Source: Candidatus Woesearchaeota archaeon (lineage in GTDB: Archaea > Nanobdellota > Nanobdellia > Woesearchaeales > JAUUYB01). From it: 7,911 nucleotides of DNA. The stretch covers positions 1 to 7,911 of the forward strand of contig JAUUYB010000045.1 of NCBI GenBank assembly GCA_030590605.1, in the 5' to 3' direction. Made by a program: the position numbers and the translations under genes. Below the pieces are notes generated by a model. It ran no database searches. It was not told where the DNA came from and saw nothing but the letters and a program-made list of their open reading frames with translations. This document shows positions 1 to 6,660 of the stretch, one piece after another; position 1 is the stretch's first letter, and the number at the start of each line of letters is the position of its first letter.

Positions 1-1
1 A

Positions 2-1153
2 GCAACTCATTACTTTAAGGCCCCTGATGCTCAGATGCTTTTGAATATCCTGTTGATCTATGTCGTGGTGAGCATGGTTTTCAGGTACATCAAGAGCGGA
101 CTTATCGGATTTAAGAAGTTTGCTACCGGAACATTCATGGAGCCAGCTCAAAACCTCATGGTGCTCATATTCCTCCTTATCTTCATACCTCTTGGGTATG
201 GGGTATTTTCAGCGTCATTGAGTTATTCATTGGCATCATTGGTGGTGAGCATATTTTTCCTGCCTGCCATACTCGCTCAATTCAATGTGCTCAAGCATAA
301 TATCAAGGATTTCAAAGATACGACCAAGATGGTGCTCGCATTCGGACTTCCTATGATTCTTGCCACTTTCGGCGGGCAGATCATAGCATATATGGATTCT
401 CTCATGCTGGTATATTTCACAGATTTGCCGACAGTCGGGATTTACAATGTCATACTGCCTTCTGCCCTATTTATCCTGTTTTTCTCGAATGGACTCACGA
501 CAGTGATCATACCGATCGCTTCAGAACTCTATGCAAAGAAAGATCTGTCTAGGATAGCAGAAGGATTGAGGATGCTGTATAAGTACGTGCTGGTTGCAAT
601 GATTCCTTTGGTGCTTGCTGTACTCGCATTCCCTGATTTCTTCCTCTCCCTTATGTTTGGCAGTGAATATGTGGTGGGAGCATTTCCATTCCAGATCCTG
701 TTGGTAGGAGTGCTGTTCTTTGCGATCTCCCAGCTGAACCGAGCACTTTTGTTAGGTATTGGGAAGCCGATGGCAGTGACGAAGATACTTCTGGTAGCTG
801 CGACGACAAATCTGGTATTGAACACGATACTCATTCCCCCATTAGGGATGGTTGGTGCTGCAGTCGCGACCACCTTATCCTACCTCCTCCTGTTGATCCT
901 GACCACGAGGCGGGTCAGGGCTACAATCGATGTCAGCTCGCCGGTCAAGCAATGGATCCTCGCTTCCCTGTTCGGATTCGTCTATCTTGGGATTATCTAT
1001 ATTCTGAAGGGTGTGCTGCCCCTGAATGTGTGGGGTAACCTGATTATTTCTGTAGGTGTCGCAGGCATGGTATATCTTGGTCTATGTTTCTGGTTCAAGA
1101 TAATAGACTTTAAAGAACTGAAGAGATATCTTTTGGTGATTAAGAAATCCTGA
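2..1153 (+). CDS. Wzx-like polysaccharide flippase (MATE/MVF superfamily), 5'-truncated by window edge
   Basis: Members of this family move lipid-linked oligosaccharides across the cytoplasmic membrane. The frame is open from base 2 with no stop, so the first in-window ATG at 35 is internal and the true start lies to the left. The 383 visible residues hold roughly 11 hydrophobic segments and few charges. The second half-repeat typical of these proteins begins near the GLPMILATF stretch (about residues 114-122 counted from base 2), followed by YMDSLMLVYF and VGIYN. This matches the family pattern in which a Pro-containing helix is followed by a D-x-x-(I/L)-(I/L) helix and a (V/I)G-x-Y turn. 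SQLNRALLLGIGKP and the LNTILIPPLGMVGAAVATT stretch also fit helices late in such flippases. Usual length is about 450-500 residues, so roughly 100 N-terminal residues are missing. The stop codon lies inside the 3' end of the opposing gene. Family call is strong; substrate unknown. Confidence 0.88.
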   Translation, partial: ATHYFKAPDAQMLLNILLIYVVVSMVFRYIKSGLIGFKKFATGTFMEPAQNLMVLIFLLIFIPLGYGVFSASLSYSLASLVVSIFFLPAILAQFNVLKHNIKDFKDTTKMVLAFGLPMILATFGGQIIAYMDSLMLVYFTDLPTVGIYNVILPSALFILFFSNGLTTVIIPIASELYAKKDLSRIAEGLRMLYKYVLVAMIPLVLAVLAFPDFFLSLMFGSEYVVGAFPFQILLVGVLFFAISQLNRALLLGIGKPMAVTKILLVAATTNLVLNTILIPPLGMVGAAVATTLSYLLLLILTTRRVRATIDVSSPVKQWILASLFGFVYLGIIYILKGVLPLNVWGNLIISVGVAGMVYLGLCFWFKIIDFKELKRYLLVIKKS

Positions 1154-3206
1154 AGATTATAGCGGCATTCCCTTGGTGGACCGGTACGAAAAGACCTGAT
1201 TCAGTGATGTCTTTGAACAGGACCTGGATCTCATCTGAATCATTGATGACGTGCTGCATACGGTGGTTGATGTTCGCCCCGAAAATCAGATACTCATACC
1301 CTTCTTCTTTGAGGATGATATGTATCTCTTGAGCATCCATCGTGAAGAGCTCTTCTTTGAACCTTTTGGAATAGTCGCAATAGAAGCACATATCCTTATC
1401 CCTCGCACTGACAAATTCTCCGTTGCCTGTGATATCGAATACTTTAGTGTCATAAGGGAGTGTACGTAACCAGTTATATGTCACGATCTCATCTGTCTGG
1501 AAATAAGGTGTGAAAGCTCCTGCATGCCCCCATATGGCGGTGTTGACTGCATGTTTCTGGACACCGGATGTCAGGAAGATACCTATTAGGATCAATGGGA
1601 GGAGCAATACGAGGATTCCCCATTTCTTTCTGATATCCCATAAGAATAGTCCTGCTTCTCCTAGTATCAGTGAGAAAGGTATTGCATATAGCATCCAGAA
1701 TCGAAAAGCGATCAGACCCACTGGAAGAGAGAATGTTATTGAGTTGATACCAAGGAATGTGAATGTGAGCCAGGATAGTGTGATGGTCGTCCAGGTCATC
1801 TTTTTCATCCGTGCAGGAGCGGCTATCGTGATAGCAAGAAGCGAGATCGATAGCAGGCCAAGAGCTGCCAGATCATAATATAGGCTCGTAAAGACTGGAG
1901 TTATGATAAGAGATAGGTACCTGATGCCTAAGAGGATAAGTGGGATGCCTGCGATTGCATGTACTCCATAGAGTAACATATTCGGATTCCTCATCCCTTT
2001 GAGGATTTTGTATGCTTTCCAGTAGATTATTATGAGTGAGACGAATAGGAGCAGATATAGGACTACTCCCACGCCTACAGGATTGTTGATCATGTTCTGC
2101 ATTTTCGCATAGAAGAAATCATTGAAGTTATAGACTCTGCTGGCAGTGCCCCCATCAGGAGGGAATGCTTTCTGGAGCGATGAGAAAAGCCCGCCGCTTG
2201 CTTCAGCAGCTATCTGACCTTTCTCTTCCCTGGTGGAGATAAGGCTTCCTACCATGCCGGCAGCTTTCGTTCCCCACCAGATCAAGGAGATTATTCCGCC
2301 CACAATGACTCCGTACCAAAGTTCTTTTTGGATCTTCCTAGTTGAGATCATCCGGATTAGGATATAGATCCCTGCCATGACAGCAAGCTTTATCGGTTGA
2401 GATGGCTGGACAAAGAGGATGGCTGCGAAGACGACAACAATTGCGATCCACCATCGTTTATTCTCAAGAGACATTTCAAGAGAGTAGATAAGCGGGAAAA
2501 ATAATGTGACGACAAGGCCGTGTGCCCATATGAAATGACTGAGATAACATGGGATCGCAGTGAGCACCATGGTTGAGAAGAGAGCTTTACGATAGTCTCC
2601 TGTGAATCGTTTCGCCATGAAATAGAAGAATATGATTCCAAGAGAGATGATGAGTGAATTGAAGAATTTGAGCGTGAAGAACATATCATGTGATGTCTGG
2701 TAAAGGACAGACATGAAGATATCAAATCCCGGAGGATAAGGATCGATATATGAGATCATTGAAAGCGCTTCCTGTCCATGGATGGATTTTTCTGTTGCGA
2801 GCCATTTGATGCCTAGTGCATGGGATACTGGATCGCTGTCTTCGAGATATGGGTATTTATATGCCCCAGACGCGTACATGAAGAGTGTGAATGAGAATAG
2901 GAGCAGTACAACAAAAAAAGCAAGGTTCGCTTTTGTGAGTTTGATTGAAGGTAATGCAAGCTTGAGTTTCCCGGTAACTATCCCATATATTGGACCTGCG
3001 ATTGCAAGTAGCATGAATATTCGCCAGTCGAGCGGGATATGGATCAGGTTCAGGAGGAGGGACAGGACCAGGAACCCTGCGAGCCCGAAAGCGATACGCA
3101 TTGCGTTCCGCTCATAATAATTTTCAGATTCCTTGACCAGAAATCTTAGGTTGAAGCCAAGACCCCATGTCATGATGAAGAACTGCAGTATCGTGAGTAT
3201 ATTCAT
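1140..3206 (-). CDS. Large GT-C-like membrane protein, putative lipid-phosphate-sugar-dependent glycosyltransferase
   Basis: This 688-residue protein has about 13-15 hydrophobic segments from residue 1 to about 545 and a soluble C-terminal domain of about 140 residues. The first large loop contains the acidic stretch YLEDSDPVSHA (residues 120-130), then DPYPPGFDIFMSVLYQ (155-170). GT-C enzymes place their catalytic acidic residues and a Pro-rich substrate-contact segment in the same loop, in this order. RFWMLYAIP near residues 502-510 recalls the Arg-containing helix of STT3-like proteins, but the WWDYG signature of STT3/AglB is absent. The C-terminal domain starts at VTYNWLRTLP (575-584), carries a CFYC pair (607-610) and is probably extracytoplasmic. 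The start at 3206 is supported by an upstream AGGGGGA Shine-Dalgarno-like run and a TATA box. Its 3' end overlaps the flippase by 14 bases, tail to tail. The general GT-C assignment is fairly likely; exact family and sugar are unknown, and it could be a GT-C-like protein without transferase activity. Confidence 0.68.
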   Translation of the reverse strand: MNILTILQFFIMTWGLGFNLRFLVKESENYYERNAMRIAFGLAGFLVLSLLLNLIHIPLDWRIFMLLAIAGPIYGIVTGKLKLALPSIKLTKANLAFFVVLLLFSFTLFMYASGAYKYPYLEDSDPVSHALGIKWLATEKSIHGQEALSMISYIDPYPPGFDIFMSVLYQTSHDMFFTLKFFNSLIISLGIIFFYFMAKRFTGDYRKALFSTMVLTAIPCYLSHFIWAHGLVVTLFFPLIYSLEMSLENKRWWIAIVVVFAAILFVQPSQPIKLAVMAGIYILIRMISTRKIQKELWYGVIVGGIISLIWWGTKAAGMVGSLISTREEKGQIAAEASGGLFSSLQKAFPPDGGTASRVYNFNDFFYAKMQNMINNPVGVGVVLYLLLFVSLIIIYWKAYKILKGMRNPNMLLYGVHAIAGIPLILLGIRYLSLIITPVFTSLYYDLAALGLLSISLLAITIAAPARMKKMTWTTITLSWLTFTFLGINSITFSLPVGLIAFRFWMLYAIPFSLILGEAGLFLWDIRKKWGILVLLLPLILIGIFLTSGVQKHAVNTAIWGHAGAFTPYFQTDEIVTYNWLRTLPYDTKVFDITGNGEFVSARDKDMCFYCDYSKRFKEELFTMDAQEIHIILKEEGYEYLIFGANINHRMQHVINDSDEIQVLFKDITESGLFVPVHQGNAAIIFRIS

Positions 3207-3210
3207 GTAA

Positions 3211-3217
3211 TCCCCCT
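3211..3217 (-). promoter_or_regulatory. Shine-Dalgarno-like site for the 688-residue GT-C-like gene
   Basis: Read on the minus strand, AGGGGGA stands 4 bases before the ATG at 3206. It is the clearest SD-like run in front of any gene in the window. It fits a short-leader mRNA rather than a leaderless one, because the predicted transcription start from the TATA box at 3242-3250 falls near 3220. Spacing is somewhat short. Confidence 0.5.
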
Positions 3218-3241
3218 ATAGAAATGAGTGTGAGCTGCCCG

Positions 3242-3250
3242 AATATAAAT
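3242..3250 (-). promoter_or_regulatory. Archaeal TATA-box promoter for the 688-residue GT-C-like gene
   Basis: The minus strand reads ATTTATATT, preceded by an A-rich CCAAAAG run that could serve as BRE. Taking about 26 bases from the TATA centre puts the transcription start near 3220, giving a leader of about 14 bases that contains the AGGGGGA site. The near-palindromic TTTATATAA at 3278-3286 could act as an additional minus-strand TATA box, but it would give a longer leader. Confidence 0.5.
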
Positions 3251-3272
3251 CTTTTGGTGATGTGTGTGCTTA

Positions 3273-3286
3273 GGAAATTATATAAA
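3273..3286 (+). promoter_or_regulatory. Archaeal BRE/TATA promoter for the AglD-like gene
   Basis: GGAAA (BRE-like, 3273-3277) is followed directly by TTATATAAA (3278-3286). The TATA centre is about 28 bases before the ATG at 3310, so transcription should start at or within a couple of bases of the start codon. This predicts a leaderless or nearly leaderless mRNA; no SD-like sequence precedes the ATG. The in-frame TAA at 3283-3285 lies within the box and no ATG, GTG or TTG occurs in frame between it and 3310, which fixes the gene start. Confidence 0.62.
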
Positions 3287-3309
3287 CCCATCTCAAGCGC
3301 TCATATCCT

Positions 3310-4221
3310 ATGAAGATATGGGTAAGGTTGTCGCTTGGTCTGGCTATCCTGGGCATTCTTTTCTGGAAGGTAGGTCTGGGAGAGATGGCAGAGATTCTGA
3401 AAGGTACTGATGTAGGTATCTTCCTGATCGCATTGTTGATATATCTTCTCTTCTTATTCATCAAATCAATAACCTTGTTCTTATTCATGGAGCCTGCAGG
3501 AGACGGATTGACATATCTGAGTTATTTGAGGTATTTCATCGTCTCTTGGGTTACGACCCTTTTTCTTCCTGGAAGAGTGGGGGAGTTTTTGGTCCTTTCG
3601 ATGCTGAAGAAGGACGGAGTGACTCTTGGAAAGGGGAGTGCTGCTGTGATGACTGACAAGCTGATTACACTGGGTGTGAGCTTGTCGATGGCGTGTGTCG
3701 GATTTGCAGTCTTCTTCTCGTCTGACGAGCTTATACTGCTTCTTGGAGTCTCTGTTGTTGGGATTGTCGGGTTATTGTTCATGATTTCTCAGAAGGGCAG
3801 GCTCCTGATCAGAAAATACATCCTAAGGAAGTACGCCTCGAGATTCAAAGGATTCTCAAAAGAATTATTTGCTAATTTTATCGATAGGAAAGGGACAGTC
3901 TTATTGAATGCGTTGCTGACATTTCTGGGAGTTATTGTGCTGAGCATCTCGCTTTGGACACTCTTCATCTCCCTTGATGTAAGTGTTCCTCTTATCTATG
4001 TGATATTGATAGGCTCTGTTCAGGGCATCATGATGCTTGTTCCTTTTACTGTGAATGGCCTCGGATTTGCGCAAGGGGCAGGGGTGTATCTGTTCGTGAA
4101 GATAGGTGTTCCTGTAGGGATCGCTGCAGCCCAGCAGGCACTCGGGACAGTAGTGCCTTATCTTATCGGACTTGTGTTCCTTGTCTTCTTGGGAGACCGG
4201 ATCAGAAAAAGGATATCGTGA
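3310..4221 (+). CDS. AglD-like / UPF0104 flippase-like integral membrane protein (LPG_synthase_TM family)
   Basis: The 303-residue protein has about eight hydrophobic segments and no large soluble domain. Family hallmarks are visible: FLPGRVGEFLVLSML (residues 85-99) followed by a D-K-L pair in the next helix (116-118), and near the C-terminus VPFTVNGLGFAQGAGVYLF (244-262), corresponding to the family's P-x-x-x-x-G-(L/I)-G segment. Length of about 300 residues is normal for the stand-alone transmembrane domain, the form called AglD or AglR-like in archaea and related to the flippase half of bacterial MprF. In haloarchaea such proteins act late in N-glycan or dolichol-phosphate-mannose handling; the same role here is inference. 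The start at 3310 is set by the promoter and by an upstream in-frame stop. Its last 20 bases overlap the opposing PAP2 gene. No partner glycosyltransferase domain is fused to it. Confidence 0.82.
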   Translation: MKIWVRLSLGLAILGILFWKVGLGEMAEILKGTDVGIFLIALLIYLLFLFIKSITLFLFMEPAGDGLTYLSYLRYFIVSWVTTLFLPGRVGEFLVLSMLKKDGVTLGKGSAAVMTDKLITLGVSLSMACVGFAVFFSSDELILLLGVSVVGIVGLLFMISQKGRLLIRKYILRKYASRFKGFSKELFANFIDRKGTVLLNALLTFLGVIVLSISLWTLFISLDVSVPLIYVILIGSVQGIMMLVPFTVNGLGFAQGAGVYLFVKIGVPVGIAAAQQALGTVVPYLIGLVFLVFLGDRIRKRIS

Positions 4222-4663
4222 CCATCCCTATGAATATTCCAAGTATTGCTCCTGCGATTACATCAATGATATCATGTTTCTTGAGTAGCACCCTGGACAC
4301 CATGACCAGGATAAGTGTGGTGCCGAGAAATAGTAAGAAGAATGGGTTTCTATAGAGCATTCCAAGAGCTGAGCAAATCGCTGCGATTCTTGCTGAGTGG
4401 ATGCTCGGAAAACTTGCGTAGTCGATCTTCTCTATTAGGTGTTTGTAGGATTTAGGTCTTTTCTTGTTTTCCGGCCGTTCTTTGTAGAAAAGGAGGCGGA
4501 TAGGGATTGCTACAAGATAGATCAGGATAAGGGAGATGGTGAGAGAGATGAATGCTGTAGATTCTCCAAGCGACAGGAGGCATACGGTTATGAGTACATA
4601 GAAGGGCAGGCTTCCAAGTGAGGTCATGTCTGTGACCCATTCTGTTGCTAGGCGGCGTATCAT
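4202..4663 (-). CDS. Small PAP2-family phosphatase, likely polyprenyl-diphosphate or lipid phosphatase
   Basis: Chosen start gives 153 residues and about five membrane segments. The three PAP2 phosphatase motifs are present: R-x6-RP at residues 56-64 (the usual Lys of motif 1 is Arg), PSIH at 86-89 (usual PSGH) and SR-x5-H-x3-D at 123-134, intact and with the nucleophile His at 130. Family members remove phosphate from phosphatidic acid or polyprenyl diphosphates, often on the outer face of the membrane. The protein is shorter than many family members (often about 180-250 residues), with little before motif 1. The start at 4663 forms an ATGA overlap with the stop of the upstream GT39-type gene and is preferred to the ATG at 4684, which would add seven residues and overlap that gene by 25 bases. 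No SD site is seen, so translation is probably coupled. Context suggests recycling of carrier lipid used by the upstream transferase (inference). Confidence 0.85.
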   Translation of the reverse strand: MIRRLATEWVTDMTSLGSLPFYVLITVCLLSLGESTAFISLTISLILIYLVAIPIRLLFYKERPENKKRPKSYKHLIEKIDYASFPSIHSARIAAICSALGMLYRNPFFLLFLGTTLILVMVSRVLLKKHDIIDVIAGAILGIFIGMVTISFF

Positions 4664-6384
4664 TTTTCGTACACATAATACCATTCAAGTTCTGTCTCTG
4701 TGAAACCGAGTTCCTTCATATCCTCCCTCATCGGAGCGACCATGTTCTCCCCTCCGGCATCATACTTGAAGGCGACTATATATGTTTTCATCTGGTCATT
4801 GAATTGTGAGACTTGGCTGAAGAAATCCTTGTGGTTGGACTCTATTGCGACCCAGGGTACATAGGAGACGTATTGGTCCATGGTTCTTGCATTGAACTTA
4901 TCGTTCACTGTCATCGCCTCGAAGATGAACAGGTCCGGGTTATAGTAATATCCTGTCTCTTCCGCTTCTATCTTGTTCTTGATATTCAGGAGAAGCTTAG
5001 GGTTGTCCAGTGTGTCCATATACTGGACCAGCTCATCGGAGTAAACTCCATAGTTTCGTTGGCTCATCTTATGGATCGCATCGTCGACGTAGAGTGATCC
5101 TCCTATTAGAGGTATCATGATCAGCAACAGCCCATATTTGAAATTGAATCTCTTCTTGAGGAAGTCTGCGCTCATCCCTATGCCTAGGGCGATTAGCATG
5201 GCGACAAAGGGTATTGCATGTATCATGTATCTAAGCTGTCTGTTTGATATAAGGAATGTGGAGATCAGATAGATGATTCCTATATAGATGAACAATCGAG
5301 GGTTCTTCTTTAGGAAAGACCCTTTTCTCAATCCCGCGATGATTGGTATGAGCGCGAACCATGCCATGCTGGGTATGATGTACTTGAGTGAATTTCCGGG
5401 TATCGTATTATCGTATGGAAAAGAGAATCTGGTCTGAGCGAAGGTCTGGATTACGAATGAGAGTATGTAAGTAGGTGTCCAATCCCTCTGCCTTCCTGTC
5501 CCTTCGTATCTTATCCTGTCCAGCATGCCGTTATCTAGTAACGCGGCTTTCATCCATATTCCTCCGATGAGGAAGACTATCATGACCTGGAAGACAAAGT
5601 TCCATCCAAGTGACCATCCCCCGGATGATTTCATGACTGAAAATATGTCTGAGACATCTTTGATCCCTTTCTTTCTTGCTTCAGATATGAACAGGTAGAG
5701 GATGTAGACCGCCATGAATCCGACTGCGAAGATCAGGCTCTGGTACTTCATCAATGTGGCAGCTGTAAGGCAGATTGCGCTCCAGAAGACAGTCCACTTG
5801 AACCTCAGCGTGATTGATTGGGATATCTTGATTGCATATGTCTTGGATTTACCATAGAATAGGAGGTAGTACCATCCGCACATCAGGAGTGCGATAGGGA
5901 CTGCAAGGATAGCGAGCCTCCCGAAATAAAAACCGATATATGACATAAAAAAGATGACAGTGGCGATAAGCCCGAGTTTTTTGCTCGAGAGGATTCGTGA
6001 GGCGAGCAGGTAGAGGAATGGAGAGAGGAATAGTATCATGAGGTGAGTGGTGAATCTAGCGGTGAATACGCTTGCGCCCATTATCCAGAAGACGATGGCC
6101 TGTCCGATTGCATAAGCAGGCGGGTCGAACCATGCATACCATCCGATGTTGTATCCTGATCCTGGAGAGATTCCTTTTTCGCCGTAATATCCGACAAATT
6201 CGCTGTAGGACATATAATCTCCTGAGGCAAGTGTCCTGAAGTAGTCATACATCAGGTGGCCTTGGACCGCATGTCTTGAGTCATCCCACTCTAGCACATG
6301 GACATTATTATAGTTCAGCAAGAACATATAGAATATCATGAAACCTATGAACATCAGGTTGTATTTGTTCTTGAAAACCCCCAT
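4660..6384 (-). CDS. GT39/PMT_2-type membrane glycosyltransferase (ArnT/Pmt-like GT-C fold)
   Basis: The 574-residue protein has an N-terminal membrane helix followed by LEWDDSRHAVQG (residues 31-42). This carries the acidic pair (D34-D35) found in the first outer loop of GT39-type enzymes, which transfer a sugar from polyprenyl phosphate. WFDPPAYAIGQ (85-95) and GASVFTARF (103-111) match the usual Pro-Pro, Gly and Arg positions of the PMT_2 domain. About ten more hydrophobic segments follow to about residue 430, then a soluble tail of about 140 residues containing no Cys and rich in Asp, Glu and Tyr. The start at 6384 fits a TATA box centred 26 bases upstream; the GGTGA just before the ATG is too close for a normal SD spacing. 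The gene is first in a probable two-gene operon with the PAP2 gene, joined by ATGA. Acceptor and sugar are unknown: protein, lipid or glycan glycosylation are all possible. Confidence 0.8.
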   Translation of the reverse strand: MGVFKNKYNLMFIGFMIFYMFLLNYNNVHVLEWDDSRHAVQGHLMYDYFRTLASGDYMSYSEFVGYYGEKGISPGSGYNIGWYAWFDPPAYAIGQAIVFWIMGASVFTARFTTHLMILFLSPFLYLLASRILSSKKLGLIATVIFFMSYIGFYFGRLAILAVPIALLMCGWYYLLFYGKSKTYAIKISQSITLRFKWTVFWSAICLTAATLMKYQSLIFAVGFMAVYILYLFISEARKKGIKDVSDIFSVMKSSGGWSLGWNFVFQVMIVFLIGGIWMKAALLDNGMLDRIRYEGTGRQRDWTPTYILSFVIQTFAQTRFSFPYDNTIPGNSLKYIIPSMAWFALIPIIAGLRKGSFLKKNPRLFIYIGIIYLISTFLISNRQLRYMIHAIPFVAMLIALGIGMSADFLKKRFNFKYGLLLIMIPLIGGSLYVDDAIHKMSQRNYGVYSDELVQYMDTLDNPKLLLNIKNKIEAEETGYYYNPDLFIFEAMTVNDKFNARTMDQYVSYVPWVAIESNHKDFFSQVSQFNDQMKTYIVAFKYDAGGENMVAPMREDMKELGFTETELEWYYVYEK

Positions 6385-6405
6385 GTCACCGGTAAAACCA
6401 GTTTC

Positions 6406-6419
6406 ATTTATTAATTTTC
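6406..6419 (-). promoter_or_regulatory. Archaeal BRE/TATA promoter for the GT39-PAP2 pair
   Basis: On the minus strand, GGAAAA (BRE-like, 6414-6419) runs into TTAATAAAT (6406-6414). The TATA centre at about 6410 predicts transcription from about 6384, exactly the ATG, so the mRNA would be leaderless. The layout resembles the promoter at 3273-3286: AGGAAA then an A/T box. A second A/T box, ATTTTATAGA on the minus strand at 6435-6444, could give an alternative start about 30 bases earlier. Confidence 0.55.
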
Positions 6420-6479
6420 CTGATTTTTTGTTTTTCTATAAAATGTACAGGGATATGCTCAAACCGCCCTCTTTATTTC

Positions 6480-6517
6480 GGCTATTATGAAATCCTATCC
6501 CTTCGGAAGCTACTATC
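6480..6517. repeat. Left inverted-repeat arm of the intergenic element
   Basis: Bases 6480-6496 are the exact reverse complement of 6629-6645. Complementarity resumes further in: GCTACTATC at 6509-6517 matches GATAGTAGC at 6618-6626. The left arm carries 10 more bases than the right arm (around TATCCC and GAAG), as if one arm gained or lost short pieces after the two were identical. Confidence 0.85.
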
Positions 6518-6538
6518 TTCCTCGCTAGCTCTTACTTT

Positions 6539-6582
6539 CGTCGAGAAGCCTGCGTTCCCGTAGGGAGCTTCCCCTCGCGACG
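6539..6582. other. Central hairpin inside the intergenic element
   Basis: CCTGCG (6549-6554) can pair with CGTAGG (6559-6564), including one G-U pair, around a four-base loop TTCC. The stem can continue outward through AAG/CTT (6546-6548 with 6568-6570), CGAG/CTCG (6542-6545 with 6574-6577) and CGT/ACG (6539-6541 with 6580-6582), with bulges. Lying at the centre of the large inverted repeat, it allows the whole element to fold as a long rod if transcribed. Hand folding only; no energy was computed. Confidence 0.4.
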
Positions 6583-6617
6583 GCTCCAATGTGTTCAGTG
6601 TGGAAGCTCGGACTGAC

Positions 6618-6645
6618 GATAGTAGCGAAGGATTTCATAATAGCC
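6618..6645. repeat. Right inverted-repeat arm of the intergenic element
   Basis: This 28-base arm is the reverse complement of the left arm apart from two gaps totalling 10 bases: 17 terminal bases pair perfectly with 6480-6496 and nine more with 6509-6517. It ends 15 bases before the TATA box of the gene at 6691, so it lies in the upstream region where a regulator could act. Confidence 0.85.
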
Positions 6646-6660
6646 CTTTGTTTCATAATC

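Larger units (their letters stand above)
6471..6654. mobile_element. Candidate MITE-like element: 166-bp inverted-repeat unit with imperfect 9-bp target duplication
   Basis: The core from 6480 to 6645 begins with GGCTATTATGAAATCCT and ends with its perfect reverse complement. Just outside it lie CTTTATTTC (6471-6479) and CTTTGTTTC (6646-6654), an 8-of-9 direct repeat in the same orientation, as expected of a target-site duplication. The core is about 51% G+C by count, against about 33% in the 95 bases of intergenic DNA to its left, so its composition is foreign to the spot. It encodes no convincing protein and no transposase, so it would have to be mobilised in trans. It sits between two divergent promoters without removing either. 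Only one copy is in the window, so mobility is unproven. A structured RNA gene or a regulatory palindrome are the alternatives; the flanks are T-rich, which raises the chance of a coincidental direct repeat. Confidence 0.5.

Noticed and set aside
35..37. ATG at 35 as the true start of the flippase.
   Set aside because: The frame is open to the window edge and about 100 residues of the family's N-terminal half are missing, so the gene begins outside the window.
529..873. Minus-strand open frame opposite the flippase.
   Set aside because: It lies wholly inside a clear membrane-protein gene and encodes low-complexity sequence typical of a shadow frame.
4664..4684. Upstream ATG at 4684 as the start of the PAP2 gene.
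   Set aside because: It adds only seven residues (MVLCVRK) inside the transferase coding sequence, whereas the ATG at 4663 makes a standard ATGA coupling with the stop of that gene.
4452..4688. Minus-strand alternative frame across the PAP2 gene.
   Set aside because: The overlapping frame contains all three PAP2 motifs; this one has none and is rich in His and Pro as expected from a shifted frame.
6386..6390. GGTGA before the ATG at 6384 (minus strand) as a Shine-Dalgarno site.
   Set aside because: It is separated from the ATG by a single base, too close for normal spacing, and the TATA position predicts transcription starting at the ATG, leaving this sequence out of the mRNA.
6424..6435. 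T-runs on the plus strand as an archaeal terminator.
   Set aside because: No plus-strand gene ends upstream of them; the nearest gene there is on the minus strand and starts at 6384, so the A-tract is better explained as promoter-upstream sequence for it.
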